Below are positions 54,368 through 62,461 of a DNA stretch of 64,000 nt, in pieces; within the stretch, counting starts at the first letter, position 1; every line of letters begins with the position of its first letter. The stretch is from Pseudanabaena galeata CCNP1313 (GTDB lineage Bacteria; Cyanobacteriota; Cyanobacteriia; Pseudanabaenales; Pseudanabaenaceae): the NCBI RefSeq assembly GCF_029910235.1, contig NZ_CP112874.1, positions 1,116,001 through 1,180,000 on the forward strand, given 5' to 3'. Made by a program: the position numbers and the translations under genes. Below the pieces are notes generated by a model that ran no database searches, was not told the origin of the DNA, and saw nothing but the letters and a program-made list of their open reading frames with translations.

Positions 54368-55289
54368 AGAAGTCATTGCCATAGTAAATTCTGACACCCC
54401 ACATTGCGACTAAGAGAACTAGTAGCACTATGTCGCGAAGAAAGAATTTGAGAGGATTCCAAACGACAACGTGAGTATTAGGAGTTGTAAAACCGCGTAC
54501 TTGCATAGCGCTTGCTGTCTGTGCGGCGCGGATGAATAGATTATCTATCAGTCGCTCTGCAAGGATTAGCCAAATTTGAGTAGTTCCCTTAAAACCCAAT
54601 CTTTTCCAATTAATCGAACGAGTTCGCATGGCTCGACCAAGGTTTTGAACTTCTTCTAAAACTAATGGGACAAAACGCAGTGCAAGGGTCAGCGTCAGGA
54701 CAATTTCAACAACGGGAACTTTAAAAAATTTTAATGGAGCAAAAATTGCGGCGATCGCGGCTGTAATTTCTTCGGGAGCCGTGACTAGCAAAAATAGGGT
54801 TGGTGCGTAGAGATAGGTGAAAATTAATGTGCAGACCCTCACTCCTAAATCTAGAGATTTGCGGGTAATCTTAATGCTACCTGCTTTCCAAACTACATAA
54901 CTATAGGATGTTGGTTGAGGAAGTTTGATCGTTAATGATGGCGTATTTTGAGCTTGGCTAGCGGTGATATTTATGTCAGGGATAGGGCGACGGGGTTGAG
55001 CAGTTATATTAAAACCATCGGGGGAAATAGTAGCGATCGCTAAGGTCATAAAGGCAAGTAATAGCAAAACTCCCATTTGCTGTTTCCAAACTCGCATGGG
55101 AATTTGTGAAGCTAAGGTGAGGATGATCAATAAAACGGCGATCGCTACGCGCCAAAGCTCATTAGCTTGAATGGGCGTTAGTAAAAAAGTGAGTAGTCCA
55201 AACAGTTTGATGCGTGGATCGAGTCGATGTAACCATGTAATCGGTTGTTCGAGGTAGAGTCCGATAGGAAGCGATCGCAGTATATCCAC
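54366..55289 (-). CDS. EcfT/CbiQ-family transmembrane protein of an ECF-type transporter
   Basis: 307 aa. At least five membrane segments, with the family start LDPRIKLFGLLTFLL and the conserved EcfT coupling regions VPLVLEEVQNLGRAMRTRSINW and RAAQTASAMQVRGFTTPN. EcfT joins substrate-specific S components to the ATPases EcfA. No ATPase or S component lies near, so it probably serves subunits encoded elsewhere. A ~40-residue insertion (about 95-140) precedes the coupling region. Confidence 0.78.
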   Translation of the reverse strand: MDILRSLPIGLYLEQPITWLHRLDPRIKLFGLLTFLLTPIQANELWRVAIAVLLIILTLASQIPMRVWKQQMGVLLLLAFMTLAIATISPDGFNITAQPRRPIPDINITASQAQNTPSLTIKLPQPTSYSYVVWKAGSIKITRKSLDLGVRVCTLIFTYLYAPTLFLLVTAPEEITAAIAAIFAPLKFFKVPVVEIVLTLTLALRFVPLVLEEVQNLGRAMRTRSINWKRLGFKGTTQIWLILAERLIDNLFIRAAQTASAMQVRGFTTPNTHVVVWNPLKFFLRDIVLLVLLVAMWGVRIYYGNDF

Positions 55290-55359
55290 TATATTCTGAT
55301 ATTTTTCGGGGGTTTTATTCTTGCAGTTTCCAATATACCAAAAACGCTGTAAAACCCAA

Positions 55360-55396
55360 TCGAAAGTTGCGGCGCAAAGCGCCGCAACTTTCGATT
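55360..55396. repeat. Hairpin between the EcfT-like and BolA genes
   Basis: TCGAAAGTTGCGGCGC/GCGCCGCAACTTTCGA, almost perfect, ending at the BolA stop codon. It may terminate the BolA transcript on the minus strand. A similar GTTGCGGCGC/TGCGGCGCTTTGCGCC arm occurs at ~5810. Confidence 0.6.
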
Positions 55397-55658
55397 AGTT
55401 AACCTGAACCTGCATACTTTCCCATTGGGATAAGCTATAGGTTTTTAGTTGCAATGCGTGAATTGCACCAGTATCCAGATGCTCTTGGATTGCCCCATAT
55501 ACAAGTTTGTGTTGCTTAATCATCGATAAGCCTTCAAATTGCTCAGCAACGACGATCGCCGCAAAGTGTTGACCATCATGATTAGGATCTTCAACTTGAA
55601 CTTTGGCATTAGGTAAAGCGGCGCGAATTAATTCGGCTATGTTGTTATGGGAAATCAT
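55395..55658 (-). CDS. BolA/IbaG-family protein
   Basis: 87 aa from the ATG at 55658; a TTG start 15 bp upstream is possible. BolA fold: NIAELIRAALPNAKVQVEDPNHDGQHFAAIVVAEQFEGLSMIKQHKLVYGAIQEHLDTGAIHALQLKTY, with the conserved His in KQHKLVY. These proteins bind monothiol glutaredoxins and act in iron-sulfur handling. The glutaredoxin partner is not in the window. Confidence 0.88.
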   Translation of the reverse strand: MISHNNIAELIRAALPNAKVQVEDPNHDGQHFAAIVVAEQFEGLSMIKQHKLVYGAIQEHLDTGAIHALQLKTYSLSQWESMQVQVN

Positions 55659-55730
55659 GCTAGGCAAACTCAAAATTTAGAAAATATAAATTACTGTTTA
55701 GATTGTGACATGAACCATAATGTTTATGCT

Positions 55731-55975
55731 GTTATAGCAATTCTAAATGGTTTGAGAGAGTGCACCACTAAGGGGCGCACTCTCTCAAACCATTTAATCT
55801 CACAAATAAAATAGGATTGCTATAGCTGTCGCTAGTCTTGTGAGGACACAAAACCAGAAGACTAGTGGCGGCGCTTCGCGCCGCCACTAGTAGACTGCCA
55901 AAGGAAATTTGCGGGGTTATCGAAACGAGCAAAGCTCGTTTCGATAACCCCCAACTAGTCAAAGTTCTAGTGGCG
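55731..55975. repeat. Run of hairpin repeats upstream of xthA
   Basis: AATGGTTTGAGAGAGTGC hairpin (~55748-55797), then a GGCGGCGCTTCGCGCCGCC hairpin (~55865-55890), then a GGGGTTATCGAAACGAGC hairpin (~55912-55952). No gene is seen. They lie between the BolA gene and xthA. Confidence 0.6.
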
Positions 55976-56054
55976 GACTACTAGTTTCTTGGGTTTTGAT
56001 TTATCCGAATACAAGTGACGACAGATATATATAGGAATTTGATATAGGAATTTC

Positions 56055-56846
56055 ATGAAAATTGCCACTTGGAATGTCAACTCAGTTCGTACAAGAATCA
56101 CCCATGTTTGTGATTGGTTGCAGGCAAATCCTGATGTTGATGTGTTGTGCTTACAAGAAACTAAGGTGATCGATACAGACTTTCCCCTTACACCATTTAC
56201 AGACTTAGGCTATCAAACCTACATTTATGGACAAAAATCCTATAACGGTGTAGCTCTGATCTCGCGATCGCCTTTACAGGATATCCAAACAGGCTTTGCA
56301 GGAGTATTAGGCGAAATTGATGATCCCAGCTTGGATGAGCAGAAACGTCTCATCACTGCTAAATATGGCGATGTCCAGATCGTGAATATGTATGTCCCCA
56401 ATGGCTCAGAGGTGGGAAGTGAAAAATATGAATATAAATTGCGTTGGCTGAAGCTATTAAAAGCATATTTGCAAGCATTGCTAGATAAAAATGCCAATGT
56501 GCTGATTTGTGGCGATTTTAATGTGGCGATCGCCGATCTAGATATTTATGATCCCAAGGGACGCGAAAACAAGGTGATGTCCACGGATATTGAGCGAGAA
56601 GCCCTTGCGGAAGTTTTAAACCTTGGCTTTAAAGATATATTTCGGAAATTTGAAACTGATGGCGGTTACTATAGCTGGTGGGATTATCGTTCTGGAGGTT
56701 TTCAACGCAATCGTGGCTGGCGGATTGACTATCACTTCTTAACAGAGTCTCTATATGAGAGAGCTACAGCCTGTGTGATTGATATAGAACCCCGCAAACT
56801 TACTCAGCCCAGCGATCATACCCCTGTGATTGTGACAATTGATTAG
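56055..56846 (+). CDS. xthA: Exonuclease III
   Basis: 263 aa. Exonuclease-endonuclease-phosphatase fold: KIATWNVNSVRTR (Asn), LCLQETKV (metal Glu), GDFNVAIADLDIYDPKG, GWRIDYHFLTE and the final PSDHTPVIV with the catalytic His. AP-endonuclease and 3'-exonuclease in base-excision repair. Monocistronic. Confidence 0.93.
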   Translation: MKIATWNVNSVRTRITHVCDWLQANPDVDVLCLQETKVIDTDFPLTPFTDLGYQTYIYGQKSYNGVALISRSPLQDIQTGFAGVLGEIDDPSLDEQKRLITAKYGDVQIVNMYVPNGSEVGSEKYEYKLRWLKLLKAYLQALLDKNANVLICGDFNVAIADLDIYDPKGRENKVMSTDIEREALAEVLNLGFKDIFRKFETDGGYYSWWDYRSGGFQRNRGWRIDYHFLTESLYERATACVIDIEPRKLTQPSDHTPVIVTID

Positions 56847-56947
56847 ATGATAATGTTCTTCGGGTTACGCCATTTTTGATGGCATAGCTTTGCCACAATA
56901 TCAAAAATTGAATTTGTTAATAGATGTAAATATAGAGATCTTTGGAT

Positions 56948-57394
56948 ATGAAATACCGCATCTTTTTAGCGATCGTGCTACTCATTTTATTTCTGTTTCC
57001 TTTGCCCGCATGGGCCTTGAATCCTAGTCAAGTTGTCCAATTGCAAACTACTAAAAACTGCCAAGTTTGTGATTTGACTGGCGCTTATCTTCCAGTTAAT
57101 AACTTAGACTATACCTATTTACTCGCCTCCGATCTTAGTAGTGCAAATTTAGTAGGTGCGAGTATCACTTTCTCTAATCTTAGTCGAGCTAACCTCAGTG
57201 GGGCAAATCTGAGTTCTGCCAACCTCAAGCATACCAAAATGCTCCTAGCTAACTTTGCCAACGCTATCTTGGATAAAACAGACCTTACTGAAGCTGACCT
57301 AACTAGCGCCAATATATCGGAAGCACAATTAGCCAAAGCAAAGCTCTGTAAGACAGTTCTCCCCAATGGATTAACATCAAATCGTGATTGTTAA
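56948..57394 (+). CDS. Exported pentapeptide-repeat protein
   Basis: 148 aa from the ATG at 56948. Signal peptide with a clear hydrophobic core and AWA-L cleavage site (~24). After a CQVCDL pair, pentapeptide repeats run from ~55 to ~125 (ANLSGANLSSANL). The tail with a Cys pair (AKLCKTVLPNGLTSNRDC) matches the tail of the 313-aa protein at 14305. Function unknown; likely periplasmic or thylakoid-lumenal. Confidence 0.8.
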   Translation: MKYRIFLAIVLLILFLFPLPAWALNPSQVVQLQTTKNCQVCDLTGAYLPVNNLDYTYLLASDLSSANLVGASITFSNLSRANLSGANLSSANLKHTKMLLANFANAILDKTDLTEADLTSANISEAQLAKAKLCKTVLPNGLTSNRDC

Positions 57395-57881
57395 GTACCT
57401 GTGCCAAAATAAATTACCCAAACCCGTAAAGTTGCGCCCCGCAGGGGCGCAACTTTACGGGTTTGGGTTTGTAATTAATTATGCCCATCTACTTAAAGCG
57501 CTACGCTCTCAACCCCAAGCTAAGAAATTTTGTGAAAGTATCACAAAACAACACTTTCACAAAATTTCTTGTAGTGTAAAGCGTTTATATAGATACAGCG
57601 ATGTGCGCCGCATCTATTGGTTGTTAGCTAGATGTTATAAAACATCACCAGCAACTCTACAAATTCGCTACCCTTCAAGAATCTTCTCAGGCAGCGCTTT
57701 GTGCTCAACCCCAAACCAAGCAAAGTTTTGAAAGCGCTGCAAAGCAACGCTTTCAAAACTTTGCTTGTGGCTCATTTGATCGGCAATTGCTGAAAATGCG
57801 AGTGTAAAAGGCGATCGCAGATACATTCCAATCTAAATAATTGTCTAGCCACCGTCAATTCCCATTTCTAAGGGGGATTGC
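57395..57881. repeat. Gap with three hairpin repeats
   Basis: CCCGTAAAGTTGCGCCCC/GGGGCGCAACTTTACGGG (~57424-57470). Then AAATTTTGTGAAAGT/ACTTTCACAAAATTT (~57527-57562). Then AAGTTTTGAAAGCGCTGC/GCAACGCTTTCAAAACTT preceded by CAGCGC (~57693-57765), as near position 300. No gene is seen. Confidence 0.6.
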
Positions 57882-59178
57882 TTAGTGGTGCAGAAAAGTC
57901 TGAGAAAGGTTGCTAGGCATAGAGTCTCAAAATGAGACAAGAGGGATAAAAGGGACAAGAGATGAGATACTCAAGTTCCTCAACAAAAGATCTTATCCAT
58001 GCCCCACCTATATCTTCAGCTACAACAACAATTGCGTCAATGGATCAAGCCAAAAGATAAGCGACATCTCCAAGGATTTGCGGAGTCTGTAGCTGCGATA
58101 TTGCAATCAGGAAGTGCGAGTCTGAGTCATTGGTTGCCCTATTTAAGCCATCGAGAGTGCCAAGCCAGAAGTCAGATGGAAAGACTAAGCTACTTTGTGC
58201 ATAATCCACATATCATCGCCGAGACATTCTATAACCCATTGGTGAAGCACTTTCTCCAAGCATTTGCAGGAGCATCGTTGGAACTAGCTCTCGATACGAG
58301 TATGCTGTGGGATAAATTCTGTCTGATCGAAATATGCTTGATTTGGGGTGGAAGGTCGATTACTTTAGCGCAAGTGGTATTAGAGCATGGAAGCGCTACT
58401 GTTGGCTTTGAGCATTACCGTCCCGTATTAGAACAAGTACTCACCCTATTGCCGCCAGAAAGCAAAGTGACCTTACTTGCCGACCGAGGCTTTGAACATG
58501 GGGAATTAATCCGATGGTTACAGCAAAATCAATGGTCTTGGGCATTTCGCGCAAAGTCCGATCTGCTAGTGACTTTGCCGACAGGTACAACCAAGCGCGT
58601 CGAACAACTGATACCTCCCACAGAGCAAGCTTATCTAGTTCCCAATGTCACCGTACTCGGTGATGTTAATTGTCACTTAGCGACGGCTAACCTAGACATG
58701 GCTAACGGTTCATGGGCTGTCCTTACCGATATTCCCCCTTCATTACAGACTTTTGCTCTCTATGGCAAACGCTTTGGCGGTATTGAACCTCATTTTAAGG
58801 ATTACAAGTCGGCGGCTTTTAATGTGGTTAGCTCGCATCTCCGTGATGCTCAATCTCTTACCTGTTTGTTTATGCTCCTTGCCACTGCTAACCTGATTGC
58901 TGTAATTCTTGGCATAATGTTGGTGCGTTTGGGGCAAAGGGCGGCTATTGATTGGCACGATCATCGCGGCTTGAGTTTTCTGCAACTCGGTCTCCGTCAG
59001 CTTCACACCCTTCTTTACCAACAAAAACCTCTTCCTCTTTTGCAGATTTTCCCTAGAACTAATCCTCCACCTGCCTGTGCTTCTATTGCCAAACGCGAAA
59101 AGTTAGATTTTCGTATCGAATTTGCTCGTATTACCATTGTCTCATCTTGAGACTCTCCTGAGTTTTCTGCACCACTAA
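57882..59178 (+). mobile_element. IS4-like insertion sequence
   Basis: 1297 bp. Terminal repeat TTAGTGGTGCAGAAAA / TTTTCTGCACCACTAA. A single transposase gene lies inside. It sits in a GGGGGATTG repeat (sequence of the same kind as near 40220). No clean direct repeat could be assigned because the flanks are themselves repetitive. Possibly intact. Confidence 0.82.
57999..59150 (+). CDS. IS4-like transposase
   Basis: 383 aa, intact. Catalytic Asp residues appear in LELALDTSMLWD and TLLADRGFEHGELI. The Tyr/Arg/Glu/Lys segment near the third acidic residue is YGKRFGGIEPHFKDYKS. The N-terminal helices (HRECQARSQMERLSYFVHN) are typical of the group. Function: transposition of the flanking element. 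Confidence 0.88.
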   Translation: MPHLYLQLQQQLRQWIKPKDKRHLQGFAESVAAILQSGSASLSHWLPYLSHRECQARSQMERLSYFVHNPHIIAETFYNPLVKHFLQAFAGASLELALDTSMLWDKFCLIEICLIWGGRSITLAQVVLEHGSATVGFEHYRPVLEQVLTLLPPESKVTLLADRGFEHGELIRWLQQNQWSWAFRAKSDLLVTLPTGTTKRVEQLIPPTEQAYLVPNVTVLGDVNCHLATANLDMANGSWAVLTDIPPSLQTFALYGKRFGGIEPHFKDYKSAAFNVVSSHLRDAQSLTCLFMLLATANLIAVILGIMLVRLGQRAAIDWHDHRGLSFLQLGLRQLHTLLYQQKPLPLLQIFPRTNPPPACASIAKREKLDFRIEFARITIVSS

Positions 59179-59624
59179 GGGGGGATTGATGGTGGTCTAC
59201 AAGAGCTTTTGACTGTAAGAAGTAATTCTTAAATGCTTTCTTAGAGAGACCCAAGATATTCCCTTGTTTTTTGAGACCACTTAACATAAACATTACCTCA
59301 ACCTCCATTCAAATCATCTAGGGGAAAAAGTAGGAATGGTTAGGAAATGACTGACTTTATTCCTTATGTATTTTTTGAGGTTTCAGATTGATATAAATTG
59401 TTTTCATGATTTTTGCAGTATTCTATAGTTGTCAAAAACAATTTTCAGTTAGCAATTGATAGGTTATTAAACAATTCATTTTTATTAAGCCAATTAATTA
59501 GATATAGATGATAGTTATATGTAAAAATGTATAGGATATATATCTTCTCAAAAAAATTTGACTAGTAGTACAATTATCTTAGATACTAATGTACAAATAT
59601 TAAATATTAAACTGTTAAGAACAA
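59179..59624. other. Upstream region of the cyAbrB gene
   Basis: Starts with a remnant of a repeat (TTTTGACTGTAAGAAGTAATT.., also near 40245). The rest is AT-rich, about 70-75% A+T from 59340 on, and lacks repeats or genes. It probably holds the cyAbrB promoter(s), but I can point to no specific site. Confidence 0.5.
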
Positions 59625-60005
59625 ATGGCAAAAATCAAACAACCAGTGCAACTTTCTGGTGATGCATTGTTACAGAAAGTCAAAGAACTAGAACATCTGT
59701 CGAAAGAAGAAAAAGCTAAGGCTTGTGGATATGCTACTGTTACCAAAAATAATCAAGCTCGTGTTAACTTGATGAAGTTTTATAATGCCTTGATGGAGGC
59801 TGACGGAGTTGAACTAGAAGCGAAAGGTAGTGGTAAAGGTGGTCGCAGTGCTAGTTATAGAGTTAGTGTTCAGAAAAATGGCAATCTACTAATTGGCTCA
59901 GCTTATACACAATTGATGGGTTTGCAAGCTGGTGATGAATTGGAAATTCGCCTTGGACGCAAACATATTCATTTACGACAAGTTGGTGCAGACGACGACG
60001 AATAA
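59625..60005 (+). CDS. cyAbrB-type transcriptional regulator
   Basis: 126 aa. The cyanobacterial AbrB family: LSGDALLQKVKELEHLSKEEKAKACGYATVTKNNQARVNLMKFYNALMEADGV followed by the basic KGSGKGGRSASYRV and a C-terminal AbrB-like swapped-hairpin DNA-binding domain. Cyanobacterial paralogues cyAbrB1 and cyAbrB2 influence nitrogen, carbon and hydrogenase genes; this could be either. Acidic tail DDDE. Confidence 0.88.
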   Translation: MAKIKQPVQLSGDALLQKVKELEHLSKEEKAKACGYATVTKNNQARVNLMKFYNALMEADGVELEAKGSGKGGRSASYRVSVQKNGNLLIGSAYTQLMGLQAGDELEIRLGRKHIHLRQVGADDDE

Positions 60006-60049
60006 AAAGTACAAAACAAGCTTGCAAAGCAAGCTTGTTTTGTACTTTT
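60005..60049. terminator. Bidirectional terminator between cyAbrB and recF
   Basis: 21-bp stem AAAAGTACAAAACAAGCTTG.. and complement with an AAA loop. It serves both convergent genes. Confidence 0.75.
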
Positions 60050-61179
60050 CAAGGTAAAATTTTGCCATTTTCTACTTGAAAAATTCGGGCGGAATTTAGC
60101 CACTGAGCGTCAAATGAGCCAAGATGTGTAGTTGTAATAATTGTCTGGACGCGATCGCCAATCGCATTTAGCAGATGATCTTGCCTTTGGAGATCAAGTT
60201 CAGCCAAGACATCATCTAATAGCAATAAGGGTGGTTCTCCCACCACCGATTCCAGCAATTCTAATTCAGCAAGTTTGAGTGCTAGCACTAAAGTACGCTG
60301 TTGACCTTGAGAGCCATATTCTCGCGCAGGTGTCGTATTAATTGTTAGAGAAACTTCGTCACGATGGGGACCAACTAAGCTTGAGCCTTGATGTTGTTCA
60401 ATGATTGCTTTCTGCAAAATCACCTCAAAAAAAGCTTGATGAATTTGCTCTACTGTATCCGTTGGGGCAAAAGTGAATTTGGGAATGTAAGTTATTTCTA
60501 AATCCTCACTACCACCGCTAATTGCTTGATGCCAAGTCCTTGCGATCGGGGTTAATCTCTCTAATAAACGCGATCGCCTCCGAATCAAACGTGTCCCCGC
60601 AGTTACTAATTGAGCATCCCACAGCGCCATTTGTTGAGGTTCATAGGTGATTTGTCCCTGCTTGATTGACTTTAATAATGCATTCCGTTGCCGCAGAACT
60701 TGATTATATTGTTGTAATAGATTGATATAAATCGGCTCTAGTTGAATCAAAACCGTATCCAACCAATTGCGCCGACTTTCAGGACTCCCTCGCACCAAGT
60801 CCAAATCTAAACTCGAAAACATGACCGCATTCAAATTTCCCAAAAAATCAAGAGATCTTGCTTGATTGACTCCATTCACATTGAGAGTACGCTTGCCGCT
60901 AGCTCGCAGCCGCATCAATAATTCTATGGGGTAGCTCTCAGGTATGCGCGATCGCTGACAAGTTGCGCTGATTTCCCCCATCGCTTCACCATTACGCACT
61001 AAGTCACGATCCTTACTAACTCGATGCGATCGCAGAGTCGCCAATAGCAAAACTGCTTCGAGTAAGTTAGATTTTCCTTGAGCATTATTCCCCACGATTA
61101 ACGTCTTGGGTGCTGTGAAGTTAACTTCTTGATCGATATAATTGCGAAATTGCTTGATGTGTAGAGATTTAAGGTACAT
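60049..61179 (-). CDS. recF: DNA replication and repair protein RecF
   Basis: 376 aa. SMC-like ATPase: N-terminal LHIKQFRNYIDQEVNFT and Walker A VGNNAQGKSNLLEA, signature SQGQQRTLVLALKLAE, Walker B PPLLLLDDVLAELD, and a D-loop/H-switch ITTTHLGSFD. It loads RecA at gaps with RecO/RecR. The next gene upstream on the strand is 55 bp away and unrelated in role. Confidence 0.94.
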   Translation of the reverse strand: MYLKSLHIKQFRNYIDQEVNFTAPKTLIVGNNAQGKSNLLEAVLLLATLRSHRVSKDRDLVRNGEAMGEISATCQRSRIPESYPIELLMRLRASGKRTLNVNGVNQARSLDFLGNLNAVMFSSLDLDLVRGSPESRRNWLDTVLIQLEPIYINLLQQYNQVLRQRNALLKSIKQGQITYEPQQMALWDAQLVTAGTRLIRRRSRLLERLTPIARTWHQAISGGSEDLEITYIPKFTFAPTDTVEQIHQAFFEVILQKAIIEQHQGSSLVGPHRDEVSLTINTTPAREYGSQGQQRTLVLALKLAELELLESVVGEPPLLLLDDVLAELDLQRQDHLLNAIGDRVQTIITTTHLGSFDAQWLNSARIFQVENGKILP

Positions 61180-61234
61180 TACGGGGTGTTTTTCTTAATT
61201 TTGCGAAATATAGCTATACTTCGCAGAATTGGGA

Positions 61235-61561
61235 TTAGAAGCGATCGCAAAATTTGTAACAACTCTCTAAAGCTTGTTTAAAATCTGCAATAGGCAATTC
61301 TAAGCTTAGTTCAGTTTCTGTGTACTCACTCCAAATATTTGCAGTTTTTGGGGTAAGTCTTAAACCATAGGCATTACCGATCCCTTCAGCCTGAATGCGA
61401 TCGCCGATCTCAATCTCTTGGATTATTGCTAAAATCTCTGCACATACAGCCGCCACACCTTGGATTTCTGATTGCAAGTATTGACTGAGTAATTGATATT
61501 CAGGGTCTGTATCAGCTTGAAAGTAGCCTTCTTCATCTCGATAGAATTTGATATTGATCAT
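61235..61561 (-). CDS. Small acidic protein, candidate immunity partner of the EndoU gene
   Basis: 108 aa. Starts MINIKFYRDEEGYFQADTDPE; about 19 Asp/Glu against 8 Lys/Arg, net charge near -11. No signal peptide, so cytoplasmic. It follows the secreted EndoU-type gene by 53 bp on the same strand, the usual toxin-then-immunity order. Size and acidity suit an inhibitor of the basic (net near +17) nuclease. That pairing is inference; a plain conserved hypothetical protein unrelated to the nuclease is the alternative. Confidence 0.6.
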   Translation of the reverse strand: MINIKFYRDEEGYFQADTDPEYQLLSQYLQSEIQGVAAVCAEILAIIQEIEIGDRIQAEGIGNAYGLRLTPKTANIWSEYTETELSLELPIADFKQALESCYKFCDRF

Positions 61562-61614
61562 TATGCTTTAGGGAAAATGCTGTAAATGGGAATGTGATGC
61601 TTTGTACATTCCGA

Positions 61615-62178
61615 TTACCTACGGTAAATGGGATAAGCCGTGGTAATTGTATTGGTCACTTTATTATAATAACCTTCAATTCTTAACCCACTGGTTGAAG
61701 TACCTTGCCAAGGTTCTTTAGATTTGTTTGCTGAGTTAAAAGCGCTTTTAATTTCTGACAAAACTTGAGACTGAGACCAGCGATCGGGGAAAAAAGAAGA
61801 ACTAGAAATTTTGCTAACCCATTGACCATTGGCAGGATTACGAATCTCAACACGACCGATGTAAACGCCTTGCCGATTTGGCAACCCTGTAATTTTGACC
61901 ATTTTTGCGTTCTTAGCATCTTTGCCATTAGGACGATGATGATAACCAACTGCCAAGCCTCGGCGATTAATTTCCCCAAGAAAAATGTGGGCTTTATTAA
62001 TTTTCAACGCCTTAACAATAGGCGCTTTAGCGATCGTGGTAAGGCTGAAATTCTGGACTGTTGGGACAGAAAGTTGAGTTTGAGGAGTGGTAGCCTGTGG
62101 ATTAAGAAAAACTGTGCTAAATACCGCACCCAGTGAAGTTAAACCAACTACTAATTTAGAGATTATTGTACTTGCCAT
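61615..62178 (-). CDS. Secreted EndoU-family nuclease
   Basis: 187 aa. N-terminal hydrophobic segment ~8-25 acts as a signal peptide or anchor. From residue 60 the bacterial EndoU domain: HIFLGEINRRGLAVGYHHRP (His64, His80/81), GVYIGRVEI, WVSKISSSSFFPDRWS, and GLRIEGYYN..ITTAYPIY at the end. Most such domains sit at the C-terminus of large polymorphic toxins and cleave RNA; here the domain is almost alone. It could be an exported or periplasmic RNase. The small acidic gene downstream may protect the producer. Confidence 0.75.
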   Translation of the reverse strand: MASTIISKLVVGLTSLGAVFSTVFLNPQATTPQTQLSVPTVQNFSLTTIAKAPIVKALKINKAHIFLGEINRRGLAVGYHHRPNGKDAKNAKMVKITGLPNRQGVYIGRVEIRNPANGQWVSKISSSSFFPDRWSQSQVLSEIKSAFNSANKSKEPWQGTSTSGLRIEGYYNKVTNTITTAYPIYRR

Positions 62179-62461
62179 AGTTTTATTTAAAACTGTTCTA
62201 AAAAATGGGGGTGAAAAATTGAGATAATCTATGTCTCACTATGTCTCAATTTGGTTATGCTTTATGATTACAAATTAACCCTAAAACTTGATTATTATAC
62301 AAAGAAGAGAGTTCTTAAACTTAAACTGTGGAGATCGCATCTTTGCGCTCAAACCCAAAGCATCGAGAAGACTTTCTATGGAAGCTTGTCCTGAATCTAG
62401 TAAATATCTGGTCAGCATAAAATCTCAAATAAATCTAAATTAAAGATCATAGGGAAAATCG

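Noticed and set aside
57882-59178. Target duplication for the IS4-like element
   Set aside because: Both flanks contain GGGGGATTG repeats, but the copies are not adjacent to the ends in register, so no duplication is claimed.
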